Origin: Paraspadella gotoi
Taxonomy: Eukaryota > Chaetognatha
Length of the DNA: 64,000 bases
Direction of reading: 5' to 3'
Assembly: GCA_051294375.1 (NCBI GenBank)
Contig: CM119266.1
Span: forward strand, 19,042,611 to 19,106,610
Shown piece by piece: positions 44,327 through 56,530 of the stretch (positions are counted from its first letter, which is position 1; every line of letters begins with the position of its first letter). Both the position numbers and the translations under genes were made by a program. Below the pieces are notes generated by a model. It did no database searches. It saw nothing but the letters and a program-made list of their open reading frames with translations, and was not told the origin of the DNA.

Positions 44327-45231
44327 AGTCTCTCGGGCGAGTCGTCAGACAAATATTATGTTCGGATATTTGGTCGATTTTTACCTTTGGCTATTTTTGT
44401 CATCAAAAATGATTTCATGCGCCAAATTAACAAATATTTAGATCCGGTTTATGTAGATAACTGTTAACATGCATTCGGGCACTAGGAACTCAAAAAACTT
44501 TTTTTTTTACTTCTATAAGCTTTAATTTAGATACTTAACTGCTATTTTATAAGAAAATTCATACGTTTGAAACGTAAGGTTAAAGGAAATGAAATTATTA
44601 TTCTTTACTAAGATAAAAGATTTAATGAATTAATTTTTTTTTACCTTTAACTGTTTCTACCAACTCTTTGTTAATTCTTGTTAATTTTAATTCATCTCTC
44701 CCTAGTCTTTAAACCTAGAGTATTCATCAATTTTTTGTTATAAACACACACTCTCTCTCTATGTGTGTGTGTGTTTGTCTCTCTCTCTCTTTTCTATTTA
44801 GAAAATATTTTTTGGCATTATTTTATTAATTGATTGTATATTGTAGGTTTTGAAACATGGATTTCAATATCTGTTTTCACGTTGTTTTTAGTTATAGGAA
44901 ATACAAGTTTTACTAGTTTATCTTCTTTTTAATCCTCGTCATGTATTTGTTTAGTTTGCTCAGGATGGTCTGAGGGCTTAATATCGTTAGTCAAAAAATA
45001 TATCCATTGGTGTTTTGGAAGTTTGTAAGATTTAATTTTTTTGGTTGGTCTGAGAAATTATTCTACCTTTGGCTTATTTTTACATTCGCCGACCGGGATT
45101 TTTTTGGTCGGCTTTTTTTTTTTTTTTTGCTTTTTATGAGCGACGTATAAAATCTCGCTACGCAAAAATAAAAAAAGGATATTGGTAAGGGTAAAAAAAC
45201 TTATTATAACTTTTATTTCAATGTTCATAAA

Positions 45232-45363
45232 GTTGTAAGTTTAAATTTGTATTGTACAACAAATTTAATAATTAATTTGGGACATGTTTCGGTCTTTCAT
45301 TCAGACCTTCATCAAATTAATTATTAAATTTATTATACAATACAAATTTAAACTTACAACTTT
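45232..45363 (-). ncRNA. Palindrome with degenerate hammerhead core
   Basis: Arms of about 50 bp (GTTGTAAGTTTAAATTTGTA and inverse) enclose, on the minus strand, TTGATGA, stem II AGGTCT...AGACC, GAAA and CATGTC. The first invariant C of CTGATGA is T, which should abolish cleavage. Here the long inverted repeat would form an extended stem I. This supports the view that the palindromes are one family at different stages of decay. Confidence 0.6.
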
Positions 45364-45617
45364 GTAATCAATTAACAGACAACAACGAAAAGAAAAGAAA
45401 AGATACAAACTTTTATTTCAAAAATTCCCTGAACTACCCCTAAACCCTAACCACCCCGAGTCCCTCATCACTCATCGTAGCAAAAATATTAAAATCAAGT
45501 AGAATCAAAATTCGAATAGTAGATCACGAACAGTACCTGTACCTGTACAGTACAGTACAGTACAGTACCTGTTAACTTTTTTAAATAGAAAAAAATTATT
45601 TTTTATTTTTCAATTTT

Positions 45618-46001
45618 TGCATACGCCATATTTATACATTGTACTTACCATAGAAAATGTCAAAATTTTAAAATGTTTTTTCTTATTTTTAAAAGCAAAT
45701 TTGAATTCCTCACGAAAAATTGGTAAAAGGAAATATAACTCTTTTTAGAAAATTATTTTATTAAGTGGATCGAAATCTTTAAAAACTATTATCATTAACC
45801 TATAATTAAATTTTAGTATAAAAAATATAGTTTTTTAAATTTTTGGCTAACTTAATGAAAGAATTTTTGATTAAAACTCATATTTTCTTTTATCAACTTT
45901 TTATGAAGAAATTGAATCTGCTTTCAAAATTCAGAAAACATTATTTTAAAATTTTAATATTTTCTATGGTATGTACTATGTATAAATATGGGCGTATGCG
46001 A
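45618..46001. mobile_element. Palindromic MITE-like element, intact copy
   Basis: GCATACGCCATATTTATACA at 45618 is mirrored by a segment ending ATATGGGCGTATGCG near 46000. The internal TTAACTTAATGAAAGA-type and AAATATAGTTTTT blocks are also inverted. This copy best defines the family ends. Relatives are at 6785-7345 and 46715-47075. Confidence 0.7.
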
Positions 46002-46714
46002 AAATTGAGAAATTTTTAAATTTTGTTAAAAAAATATATCAATGTTCTTTTGACCAAGACTGTTCATGATTAACTATTCGAATTTTGATCTGCAACTTTA
46101 ACTACGCCCTACCACTTTTAATCCAATTGTTAACCGTTTAAAAAATATTATATATATATTATATAAAAATAGTAATTAAAATAAATATAAAACAATTATT
46201 CGAACAAATAATACGAAATATGTGAAAATATCTTTTTTTCAATTAAAGAAAAATGAAATAACAAAAAAATTATAATCCTACGGCTACGCAAACTGAGACG
46301 ACGATTGAGGAAAAACAAAATTAACAAAACCACCGACCAGTGGTAGCTAAGGTTGGTTGCGGACGTCGAATAGTAAAGTTACCCTTACTTTTTAACATCA
46401 AATCTTTGGAACAACTCGTGGAAATTTAAATGTTGTAAAAAGTTTGATTTTATTAAAGATTTAAGTAAATGAGGTTTTTTTTTAAACGAAGTATAAAAAG
46501 TATCATCTCAAAGTGAAGTGCGATTATCAGATTTTTTAAAAATTTTGTTTTTAAATTACCTACGAAAGAGGACGCCACCAGTATGTCGTTTGTCCGGAAC
46601 TATAACAAATGCTATTTTTTTACTTGATTTACATTTGTTTGGCTAACCGTTATGAAAAGTTAACTAATGAAAAATATGACGCGATTAGTACATTGTATGT
46701 GCATTGTGTACTAG

Positions 46715-47075
46715 AGTAGAGCACTCAAGAACAAAAAAATGAATGATCGAACAAGAATATTTAGATGTGATTCGTCATAAAAAGTTGATAAAAAGAAATA
46801 TAACTCTTTTTAAAAAATTCCTTCATTAAGTGGGTCAAAAATTAGAAAAAGCTATATTTTAAGTTGAAAATTAACTTTTTATATATTAAATATAGTTTTT
46901 TTAATTTTTAACCCACTTAATGAAAGAATTTTCAAAAATGATTTATATTTTCTTTTATCAACTTTTGACTAGGAATTCAAATCTGCAATCAAAATTAAGA
47001 AAAACCTATTTTGAAATTTTTCGATTTTATAAGGATAGTACTATATATAAATATAGTCTACTGCGAAAATTAAAA
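46715..47075. mobile_element. Palindromic MITE-like element, diverged copy
   Basis: It shares AAAGTTGATAAAAAGAAATA, TTCATTAAGTGGGTCAAAAA and their inverse with the copy at 45618. The outer left end is eroded. Confidence 0.6.
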
Positions 47076-48109
47076 AACATAAAAATAATTTTTTTTACAA
47101 ATTAATGTTCACTGATGGTATGTTGTTCATAATTGACTTTTAGAATTTTCGTATGTAACTTTCACTACGCCTTAGTGTACACTGTACAGTGTGTTTGTTT
47201 TTCATGAATCGCGAAACCTATTTTTAGTCTGCTTATCGCGGATCTCCGCTCCATAATCCACTTTGTCGCTAAATTACAGTAAATCGAGTGCACATCGCTA
47301 CCCACATCTAGATATTCTATATTTGAAATTAACCGTAATTTAAAATTAGTCATAAAATTTTTTTTAGTAGAAAACAATAATTAATAATATAATTGTAACA
47401 TCATAGTCTAACTATAAGTTTTATAATTTTATTTCATAAATGTTTTGTCTTTGTTCGTTTCTGGCTTGAAGATTGACTTCAGCTCAGGTTCAGCTTAGAA
47501 CTTTAATCTGATTCGTAGCCATTATAATTTATACCGATGTGAAGAATAATATTGTTCCTTCCTTATAAGTCAATTTGGCTAACGGGGTATTATTACATGT
47601 TTAAATGTTTCAGTGTATCGATCGTTATTTACAACATAAATCTATTTGTATTACTAAAAGTTATATATTCCGGCCCACCTTGGTATATTTCTCCACCCCT
47701 CGCTCATAGCTCTTATTCTCTCTCCATTTTCAAAACTATTTCTATATCTAACGCAGCCATTTTTTCCCCATTGATCTTTTCCCCATCATCCCCGCAGTTG
47801 TATTTTACCACCGATAGGCGTCGCATGGAGCATAAAACTTCCACGCAAAACGACTTATGACGCCGCATCGAAGCCATAAAACAAAACATTATTTGCCTGC
47901 GAAAGAATTGGGAGCCGTCGTCGCCGCGGCAGGGGCGAACGGAGGCAGCGAAAAGCCGCTGCTGCTGCAGCGGCTCTGCCCTTTCGACGCTGCGGCGTCA
48001 ACGACGACAAACCATCAAGACGAAGTGATTCCGCCATCATTCTGCGCCATTTCCGCCTCATTGTCTTGTCCCACTTTCGGAAACATTTTCACCTGCGTCT
48101 CTTAATCAA

Positions 48110-48270
48110 ATTCCTTTTAGCTCCCTCTATTGGCACGCCACTCCACGTCACCCTTTCTCCCATCACCATTTTAGCTCCCTCTATTGGCACGCCACTTCAC
48201 GTCACCCTTTCTCCCATCACCATTTTAGCTCCCTCTATGGGCACGACACTCCACGTCACACTTTCTCCAA
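48110..48270 (+). repeat. 57-bp tandem repeat, three units (left arm)
   Basis: The unit TTTAGCTCCCTCTATTGGCA...CTCCCATCACCA occurs three times with few changes. The same triplet is present inverted at about 56650-56800, so it predates the arm duplication. Confidence 0.85.
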
Positions 48271-48394
48271 CACCCTTTTCTATTTCTAACCTTTTCTTCC
48301 TCTCAAAACTCTATTTTTGCTCTCGGCAAAGACATCGATAATAAGTATTTAAAAAAATAAAAGTTTTAGTTCAGCGCCCTATTCCCTATTTATA

Positions 48395-48620
48395 TTTATA
48401 TTAAGGTTGGTGATTAGGGTTTGTGATTAATATAAGGTGATGGAATTAGTTTTAGGGTTAGGGGATTAAGGTTAAAGATTAGGGTTAGAAATTAAGGTTA
48501 GGGATTGGGTTATAGGTTTAGTAATAGATAAGGGTTGAATATTATGGCTATATTTAAATAAAGGGATTTCGTAACAGAAATTGGGCGCTCTCGAAAAGAG
48601 AGTTAAACATGAAATGTGCA
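48395..48620 (+). repeat. TTAGG-like module, copy 3 (left arm)
   Basis: Degenerate GGTTAGGGATTAAGGTTA-type units are followed by a TTTCGTAACAGAAATTGGGC module and GCTCTCGAAAAGAGAG. The inverse copy is at 56205-56530. Other copies are at 33.5, 35.8 and 63.9 kb. Confidence 0.65.
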
Positions 48621-50047
48621 CTCCCGAAACGGTCCAAAATAAACAAATAGTTTTTCAAAAGGTCATTTTTCACTAAACCACCGCATAAGTCATCGTTCAA
48701 CCTTTTTCAATCCTTCATATTTTTACCTTTTTTAACATTAACATTAAATTAACTGCGCTGTCACTAAATTACTATGCTTTTATATAAAAAAAAACTAAAT
48801 ATGAAGATTGAATATCAACGTCTTTCTAATGTTCTTTTCTCCTACTTCATTCACGTCTACCTTTTTCTCCAAAGTCTTCACTCTCCTAACGCCCCCTCTC
48901 CCTTCAGTCGGCGCCATTTTCACCTGCGTTTCTTAATCAAATGCTTTTCCCTCTGCTCTACGCAGCCCGGCTGCAGCGGCTGCAGCGCTGCAGCGTCCCT
49001 TAAATTGCCTTATCCCTGAAATTGTCTTATTCGCCTAAATTGTCTCGTTTTGAATAATGGGTTCCGATGATGGAAAACCGTTTCTGTGGTTTCGATGAAA
49101 ACTCTTTCTTACTTTTATTTTTTTATTCATATCTTTTTCCTTTTTATTCCTTGCTTTAACAACGACGATCGTTATTTAAAACTATCCAAGGATATTATTG
49201 TACTTATTTATATTATTATAAATACTCGGTTTCCGTTCTTCTTTATACTTAAGGCCTTATTTTTCTATAATAGTTACATGATCACTTGGTTTACCTTATT
49301 TTTAAAAAAAATTTTTGGAAATATCAGAAAATATATTTAAAATTTAATTAAAATAATAATTTTAGTCCAAGAAAAACATGTTTTTAAATTAGTACAATAA
49401 ATTTTAACATTCCACCTTTACTTTAGCATATTTGTGAATATTTTAAGGAGTGTTGAAGGTTTATGTTGTCTTCAGGAAATACAGGGATACAACACAAGGT
49501 TAATAAATTTCCTGTCCGATGTTTCCAATTAGAAAAATACATCATTCTTGTTAGGAAGTCATTTATTGAAAATCGAAATATCTAAAAAGGTAAATGACTC
49601 CCACGTCATTTTCTCCAACCACCCTACATCTTTGTCGGCTTTATCTTCTTTCTGACGGCCAAACGACCGACATACCGAATTCTGTCGGCCTCACAAGAAT
49701 TTCCTCTCGCTTTGCTCGGAAGTTTGGCGACGAGTTCCAATTAGCTCGGGAGAGAAAGCGTCGCTAAGGCGTTCTGGGTCGTTGCTAAGGCGTTTTCTCG
49801 GCGTTGCTAAGGGCGTCGTAATGACTGAAGAAAGATCTTTGTGGGAAAATCGGTGACTATATTTAGTTATCGATCTGAGAATATTTTTATACTCACTGTC
49901 AATTCCTCAAATTGCATTTAAAATGTATACGTATATAAGATATATTTTATATTTAACCACTAATCATGCAATAACCACCTTTTAACCTCATCGCCACTTA
50001 AAATACTAAATAATTAGGAAGCTACAGGGAGATAACGACGATAAAGT

Positions 50048-50310
50048 GACCGAGAGAAGAGAGGGTCGCCATGCCTCTCTGTGAGTGAGGATAGCCTCGA
50101 CACTTAGTATGCCCAATGGGTCTGGGAGATTTTTCCGTCATTTGCCTTGCTTTCCGCAACTTCGGCGCTAGGCTTGCTACCGGTGGTTTAACCGGCCCGT
50201 CACTCTTTTTGCAAGGACCGTTCCGACCAGGGCCATTGGGTTCGGAGATGAAGCGTTAGCCCAGTGCGCTATTACGGCGCTGATGGAGGAACAGTCGTAT
50301 CCAACTTCTT
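50048..50310 (+). repeat. R1 family repeat (left arm)
   Basis: The longest plus-strand copy. It includes GGTCGCCATGCCTCTCTGTG, CGACACTTAGTATGCCCAAT, TTTAACCGGCCCGTCACTCT, TTGCAAGGACCGTTCCGACC and GCCCAGTGCGCTATTACGGC. Confidence 0.75.
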
Positions 50311-51129
50311 TTTCGTTTCAGTAGAAAAGAAGATTTCATACGACTTTTTTATGACGATTTCCATGTGAGAAAATTGAGAAAGAGGAAAAGTGAGGAGAAA
50401 GTGAAAATCAGTGAAATAGAAACTCGTTACGGAACTGAAAACAAATCGGGATTCGCTAGATTTCCAGATTTAAACTACTACCTGATTTTCCGTTTATTGA
50501 TCGTAGTACTCTGTTCAAATTGTACATACAGACTTAAAAGTTCTCAACGCAAGAAGAGTCTATCACCAATAATCGCCTTCGAAAATAAGATCCCTCCTCT
50601 CCCCCCCTACTCTGACCCTCCCTCCCCCCCAACACCTCGTCCGGACGCAGGTTCGTCCTTTTAATCCGACTTTGGGATGCGCATGACAAAAGAGCCTCCA
50701 CGGATTTATATCAGCGTCGACAATGGGGAGTCGGTCTTTGGCCGATTGGATTCCGCGCCAAGAGCGGATTAAATCCACCTTCCCCTTCGACCATCCACCC
50801 TTTCCTACCTTCTTCGCTGCTTGTGGAGGAAAGCGATGGGTGGAGTCCCCCCAAAAGCCCACCTTTCCCTTCCGAAACGCTTTCGCTGATCCTTTGCCTC
50901 ACGCCTTCCCCGTTCTCTCGTTAGGTTGAAATCACGGAGCCCAATCTGCATAAACTCGAAAACTCTGGGGACTAAAAGGTGGACCGGACAAAGTCAATCC
51001 GCGCTCGTTCTCACACATTGTACGCGGATGTTAGGATGAGGAAGTGGACCTGGGATTTGTTTACCCCTTAGAACGAATTTTGTCACTCCTGAGTTACGCA
51101 CTCTACAGTTTGTTTAAAAAGTGATTTTA

Positions 51130-51132
51130 AAT

Positions 51133-51205
<73 letters not shown>

Positions 51206-51333
51206 AATAGAGAAAGAAAGAAAGATAGATAGAAATGAAAAGAAAAAAACATAAGAAAGAAGGATTGAAAGTAGAAAAAAAGACGAAAAATAAATAAAAA
51301 AGGAAAGATACGAAGAAAGAAAGAAAGAAAGAG

Positions 51334-51376
<43 letters not shown>

Positions 51377-51400
51377 AAAAAAGAAAGAAAGAAAGCAAGC
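51130..51400 (+). repeat. (AAAG)n microsatellite at the left inner edge
   Basis: Two AAAG blocks (51135-51225 and 51313-51395) surround a degenerate purine-rich stretch. They mirror the TTTC array at 53480-53680. The block ends in AAGCAAGCAAGC and GCTAGCTAGC runs to about 51450. Confidence 0.9.
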
Positions 51401-51691
51401 AAGCAAGCAAGCTAGTTAGCTAGCTAGCTAGCAAGCTAGCCAGCAAGCCTTGAATATTTAGGAGGCAAAAACTGAGCATTGAGCAAATTCAATGAAATGA
51501 TTTTGAATGAAGAAAATGAATAAAAGGCGTCGGAGAATGAAGCCTCAGTCGTCTTGTCCCGCGACAACCAATTGCAATGAATATCCGAAATGGTCGCCAT
51601 CAGACTCTTCATTTAACATGCGCACTGCATCTTCGTCGCGCATTCCAAGAAGTCATACGTTCCGATGCGCAGCAACTGATTTTGACTCATC

Positions 51692-51780
<89 letters not shown>

Positions 51781-51864
51781 GAGTCTCTTGATTGCCACAA
51801 TTAGAAAGGCATTAAAGCGGAAGAGCGGAAATGAAGACGAACGATTAAGACGAGGATTGAGTTG

Positions 51865-52290
51865 GGGCGGAGGCGATGGCAACGGCGATGGCGATGGCGA
51901 TGGCGACGGCGATGGCGATGGCGATGGCAAAGGAGATGGCAAAGGAGATTGAAGGCTAATGGCGAAGGCGATGGCAAAGGAGATGGCGAAGGCGATGACA
52001 AAGGCGATGGCGAAGGCTTTGGTAAAGGCGATGGCAAAGGAGATGGCAAAGGAGATGGCGAAGGCGAGATGACAAAGGCGATGGCGAAGGCGTTGGTAAA
52101 AGGCGATGGCAAAAGGAGATGGCGAAGGCGATGACAAAGAAGCATTGGCAAAAGGCGATGGCAAAGGAGATGGCAAAGGCGTTGGCAAAGGAGATGGCAA
52201 AGGCGTTGGCAAAGGCGATGCCGAAGGCGATGACAAAGGCGATGCCGAAGGCGATGACAAAGGCGATGGGGAGATGCGATCCTTGTTTGA
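51865..52290 (+). repeat. GATGGC/AAAGGC minisatellite
   Basis: Six- to twelve-base units (GGCGATGGCAAAGGAGATGG) are tandemly shuffled for about 420 bp. The array is open in several frames on both strands, reading as Gly-Asp-Gly-Lys or Met-Ala-Lys-Ala on the plus strand, so the frames are a consequence of composition. Confidence 0.85.
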
Positions 52291-52943
52291 TTTTGAGTTG
52301 AAGAGATTTTAAAGAAAGAATTACAGTTTTCATTAGAATTAGTAAGAGGCTATTTTTCAAATAAAGTGGCTTCTGAAAATTCAATGATATAAATTTTAGT
52401 AAAACTGTTAATTTTTTTTTTATTTCATATAAAAAAAAATTTCAGCATCAGCGTCAAGCTTGGGGTTCTGTCTTTTGATTCTTGTATTATGCCTCGGCAT
52501 TTTAAATGATGGATGGGAATCCTACCGAAGCCACATGATATAATTACTCTTTTAGGAGATATCGTGAAAAACTATGGTCGATCAGCGATCATATATCGGA
52601 GAAGATTTTAAGTCTCCAATCTGAGGACGAGAATCACGTTATGGTTTTAATCGATCGGTTTTAATCAATCTATCAGTTGATCATTAAACCTTCCGAGTTA
52701 AAAAAGGAAAAAGGAAAAAAAAAAAGGTGGAAAAAAGGAAAGAAGGAAAATCTTCGCCGATGGCGACGAACATTTCAATATATTCGTAATCGAATCACAA
52801 CGAAGAACATTTTTCGCTTCGAAGCGGACGAAATTCGATGACCAGATTTCGCGACGGCGTCGGTCGAGAAGCGGGCGGAGCGGAAATGGCGCCAATTATC
52901 TGACGACGCGATCGGCGCCGCTTTTTAACTCCTCGTTGGACCG

Positions 52944-53330
52944 ATGGATGCGTCAGATTCAGAAGGACGACTGCGTCACCGAAAATCGAATCGACGAAAA
53001 TCCTCACATAAATCCTCACATAAATCCTCACATAAATCATCATTCGAGTCAAATTATGAGGAAGAAGGGATTCGGGATGGAGTCCTTTCGCGGAGAGTTT
53101 GCAAGGGGTTGTCAAGATATTATGGGCCAAAAGGTACGAAGGAGAGGGAGAGGGGAAGTTCGAGATCGATTCTTGAAAGCAGGAGTGGAATGAGAGGAGC
53201 GACGTGGTGGAGTTGGTCTTGGAGTTGCCCGTTCAAGTTGTCGCTTTCAATTCACTCGCGAATTTATTTTCGTCGAAATTCGAGAGAAAGATTTTTTTTT
53301 TTTTGGGTCGGTGACTTTGGAGAGTTATAG
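52944..53330 (+). CDS. Hypothetical basic Ser/Arg-rich frame in the palindrome spacer
   Basis: A 128-codon frame starts at ATG 52944 (context CCGATGG) and contains a KSSHKSSHKSSHKSS run from a CCTCACATAAAT triplication. GC content rises at 52790-53200 compared with the flanks. The last part runs through TTTTTTTTTT into the stop and looks non-coding, so if real it probably splices earlier, for example at a GTACGA near 53136. It has no recognisable domain. Confidence 0.25.
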   Translation: MDASDSEGRLRHRKSNRRKSSHKSSHKSSHKSSFESNYEEEGIRDGVLSRRVCKGLSRYYGPKGTKERERGSSRSILESRSGMRGATWWSWSWSCPFKLSLSIHSRIYFRRNSRERFFFFWVGDFGEL

Positions 53331-54484
53331 ATATATGTATATTTATGCTTATGTTGATTTTTATAGATATTTTATATATCTATATTTTATTTTGGAGTTT
53401 CAAAAGTTTCAAATTCCTACGTAATGCGTTATTTGTTTTCTGACGCGCACTCGTGGCCGCATCCAACGCTGCGTTGAACTTTTTTTTCACTTTTCTTTTT
53501 GTTTTTTTGTGTATTTTTTTTTCTCGTTTTTTTTCGTATTTTCCATCCCTTCGTTTTTATGTTTTTTTTCTTTTCATTTCTATCTTCTTTCTTTCTTTCT
53601 CTATTTCTTTTTCTTCTTTCTTTCTTTTCTTTCTTTCTTCTTTCTTTCTTTTTCTTTCTTTCTTTCTTTCTTCTTCATTTAAAATCACTTTTTAAACAAA
53701 CTGTAGAGTGCGTAACTCAGGAGTGACAATTACGTTCTAAGGGGTAAACAAATCCCAGGTCACTTCCTCATCCTAACATCCGCGTACAATGTGTGAGAAC
53801 GAGCGCGGATTGACTTTTGTCCGGTCCACCTTTTAGTCCCCAGAGTTTTCGAGTTTATGCAGATTGGGCTCCGTGATTTCAACTAACGAGAGAACGGGGA
53901 AGGGTGAGCAGAGCGATCAGCGAATATTCGGAAGGGGGTTTTGGGGGGGCTCCACCCATCGCTTTCCTCCACAAGCCAGCGAGAAGGAAAAAGGGTGGAT
54001 GGTCGAAGGGGAAGGTGGATTTATCCGCTCTTGGCGCGGAATCCAATCCCGGCCAAAGACCGACTCCCAATTGTCGACGCTGATATAAATCCCGTGGAGG
54101 CTCTTTTGTCATGCGCATCCCAAGTCGGATTAAAAGGACGAACCTGCGTCCGGACGAGGTGTTGGGGGGGAGGAGGGTCAGAGTAGGGGGGAGAGGAGGG
54201 ACTTATTTTCGAAGGCGATTATTGGTGATAGACTCTTCTTGCGTTGAGAACTTTTAAGTCTGTATGTACAATTTGAACAGAGTACTACATAATAAACGGA
54301 AAATCAGGTAGTAGTTTAAATCTGGAATTAGCGAATCCCGATTTGTTTTCAGTTCCGTAACGAGTTTCTATTTCACTGATTTTCACTTTCTCCTCACTTT
54401 CTCTTTCTCAATTTTCTCACATGGAAATCGTCATAAAAAAGTCGTATGAAATCTTCTTTTTCTACTGAAACGAAAAGAAAGTTG

Positions 54485-54745
54485 GATACGACTGTTCCTC
54501 CATCAGCGCCGTAATAGCGCACTGGGCTAACGCTTCATCTCCGAACCACAATGGCCTGGTCGGAACGGTCCTTGCAAAAAGAGTGACGGGCCGGTTAAAC
54601 CACCGTGCAAGCCTAGCGCCGAAGTTGCGGAAAGCAAGGCAAATGACGGAAAAATCTCCAGACCCATTGGGCATACTAAGTGTCGAGGCTATCCTCACTC
54701 ACAGAGAGCATGGCGACCCTCTCTTCTCTCGGTCACTTTATCGTC
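54485..54745 (-). repeat. R1 family repeat (right arm)
   Basis: Inverse of 50048-50310, with a slightly shortened GTGGTTTAACCGG segment. Confidence 0.75.
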
Positions 54746-56204
54746 GTTATCTCCCTGTAGCTTCCTAATTATTTAGTATTTTAAGTGGCGATGAGGTTAA
54801 AAGGTGGTTATTGCATGATTAGTGGTTAAATATAAAATATATCTTATATAGTATACATTTTAAATGCAATTTGAGGAATTGACAGTGAGTATAAAAATAT
54901 TCTCAGATCGATAACTAAATATAGTCACCGATTTTCCCACAAAGATCTTTCTTCAGTCATTTACGACGCCCTTAGCAACGCCGAGAAAACGCCTTAGCAA
55001 CGACCCAGAACGCCTTAGCGACGCTTTCTCTCCCGAGCTAATTGGAACTCGTCGCCAAACTTCCGAGCAAAGCGAGAGGAAATTCTTGTGAGGCCGACAG
55101 AATCGGTATGTCGGTCGTTTGCCGTCAGAAAGAAAGATAAAGCCGAACAAAGATGTAGGGTGGTTGGAGAAAATGACGTGGGAGTCATTTACCTTTTTAG
55201 ATATTTCGATTTTCAATAAATGACTTCCTAACAAGAATGATGTATTTTTCTAATTGGAAACATCGCACAGGAAATTTATTAACCTTGTGTTGTATCCCTG
55301 ATTTCCTGAAGACAACATAAACTTCACACTCCTTAAAATATTCACAAATATGCTAAAAGTAAAAGGTGGAATGTTAAAATTTATTGTACTAATTAAAAAC
55401 ATGTTTTTCTTGGACTAAAATTAATTATTTTTAAATTAAATTTTAAATATATTTTCTGATATTTCCAAAAATTTTTTTTAAAAATAAGGTAAACCAGTGA
55501 TCAATTAACTATTATAGAAAAATAAGGCCTTAAGTATAAAGAAGAACGGAAACCGAGTATTTATAATAATATAAATAAGTACAATAATATCCTTGGATAG
55601 TTTTAAATAACGATCGTCTTGTTAAAGCAAGGAATAAAAGAAAAGATATGAATAAAAAAATAAAGATAGAAAGAGTTTTCATCGAAAACCACAGAAACGG
55701 GTTTTCCAATCATCGGAACCCATTATTCAAAACGAGACAATTTAGGCGAATAAGACAATTTCAGGATAGAGGCAATTTAAGGGCGCTGCAGCGCTGCAGC
55801 CGCTGCAGCCGGGCTGCCGTAAGAGCAAGAGGAAAAGCATTTGATTAAGAAACGCAGAGTGTAAAATGGCGCCGACTGAAGGGCAGGGGGCGTTAGGAGA
55901 GTGAAAGACTTTGGAGAAAAAGGTAAGACGTGAATAAGTAGAGAAAAGAAACACTGTAGAAAGACGGTTGATATGTCTCCATTCATTGCTTGACATATTA
56001 TTTTATTTATATATAAGCATAGTAACGATTAGTGACGAGCGCAGTTAATTTAAGTGGTAATGATCAAAAAAGGTAAAGTCGGAAATACTCGTAGAGGACG
56101 AAGAACGAGCGCCGACACGATGAGCCTTATTGAGCCGGGTGGGTATGTAGTGAAAATGAACCTTGTTGAAAAAGCTTCCATTTAGTTATTATTTTGGAGT
56201 TCGG

Positions 56205-56530
56205 GAGTGCACATTTCATGTTTAACTCATTCTTTTCGAGAGCGCCCAAAAATTTCTGTTAGCACGTAAATCCCCTTTACATTTACAATAGATAACACTC
56301 ATAGACAGCTATAATGAGAGGGGTTCACCATCTGTGATCGCATTGGGTTACGAGCGGATCTAGACCCACGCGGATATACGCGATTTATGTTAAGCCCTAA
56401 CCTATATTCTAACCCTAAATCTTAACCTTAATCCCTAAACCCTAAAACTAATTCCATCACCTTATATTAAATCATCAAAACCCTAAATCACCAACCTTAA
56501 TAATAAATATAAATAGGGAATCAGGGCGCT
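56205..56530 (-). repeat. TTAGG-like module, copy 4 (right arm)
   Basis: CCCTAAACCCTAAAACTAA-type units and an upstream GAGAGCGCCCAAAAATTTCT module mirror the left arm copy. Confidence 0.65.

Larger units (their letters stand above)
44327..47699. other. Intergenic stretch rich in palindromic elements
   Basis: It has no coding frame. It contains the degenerate hammerhead palindrome (45232-45363), two MITE-like palindromes (45618-46001 and 46715-47075), a short ACAGTACAGTAC array at 45546-45567, and a fragment near 47240-47270 (GCGGATCTCCGCTCCATAAT...CACTTTGTCG) related to the CAGATCCGAC repeats of the first 2 kb. Confidence 0.6.
47700..51300. repeat. Left arm of a 9.5 kb inverted duplication
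   Basis: The arm is the reverse complement of 53480-57207, with scattered substitutions and small indels. Matches can be followed from AGCTCTTATTCTCTCTCCAT at 47708 through the 57-bp tandem block, the TTAGG-like run, the R1 repeat and the GAGTTACGCACTCTACAGTT junction at 51093 into the AAAG array. No protein frame with coding character is conserved in both arms. Confidence 0.85.
51300..53480. other. Spacer of the inverted duplication
   Basis: Sequence not repeated in the other arm: an (AG)n tract at 51702-51783, the GGCGATGGCAAA minisatellite at 51865-52290, AT-rich DNA, and one open frame at 52944-53330. Basic, serine-rich translations at 51507-51700 run directly into the AG tract and are probably not real. 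Confidence 0.6.

Noticed and set aside
50563-50929. Frames near 50.6-50.9 kb and their mirror at 53.86-54.19 kb
   Set aside because: The reading frame is not preserved between the two palindrome arms, so selection for a protein is unlikely.
51083-51410. Phe/Leu/Ser-rich frames over the AAAG array (also 38169, 53453)
   Set aside because: Artefacts of tetranucleotide repeats.
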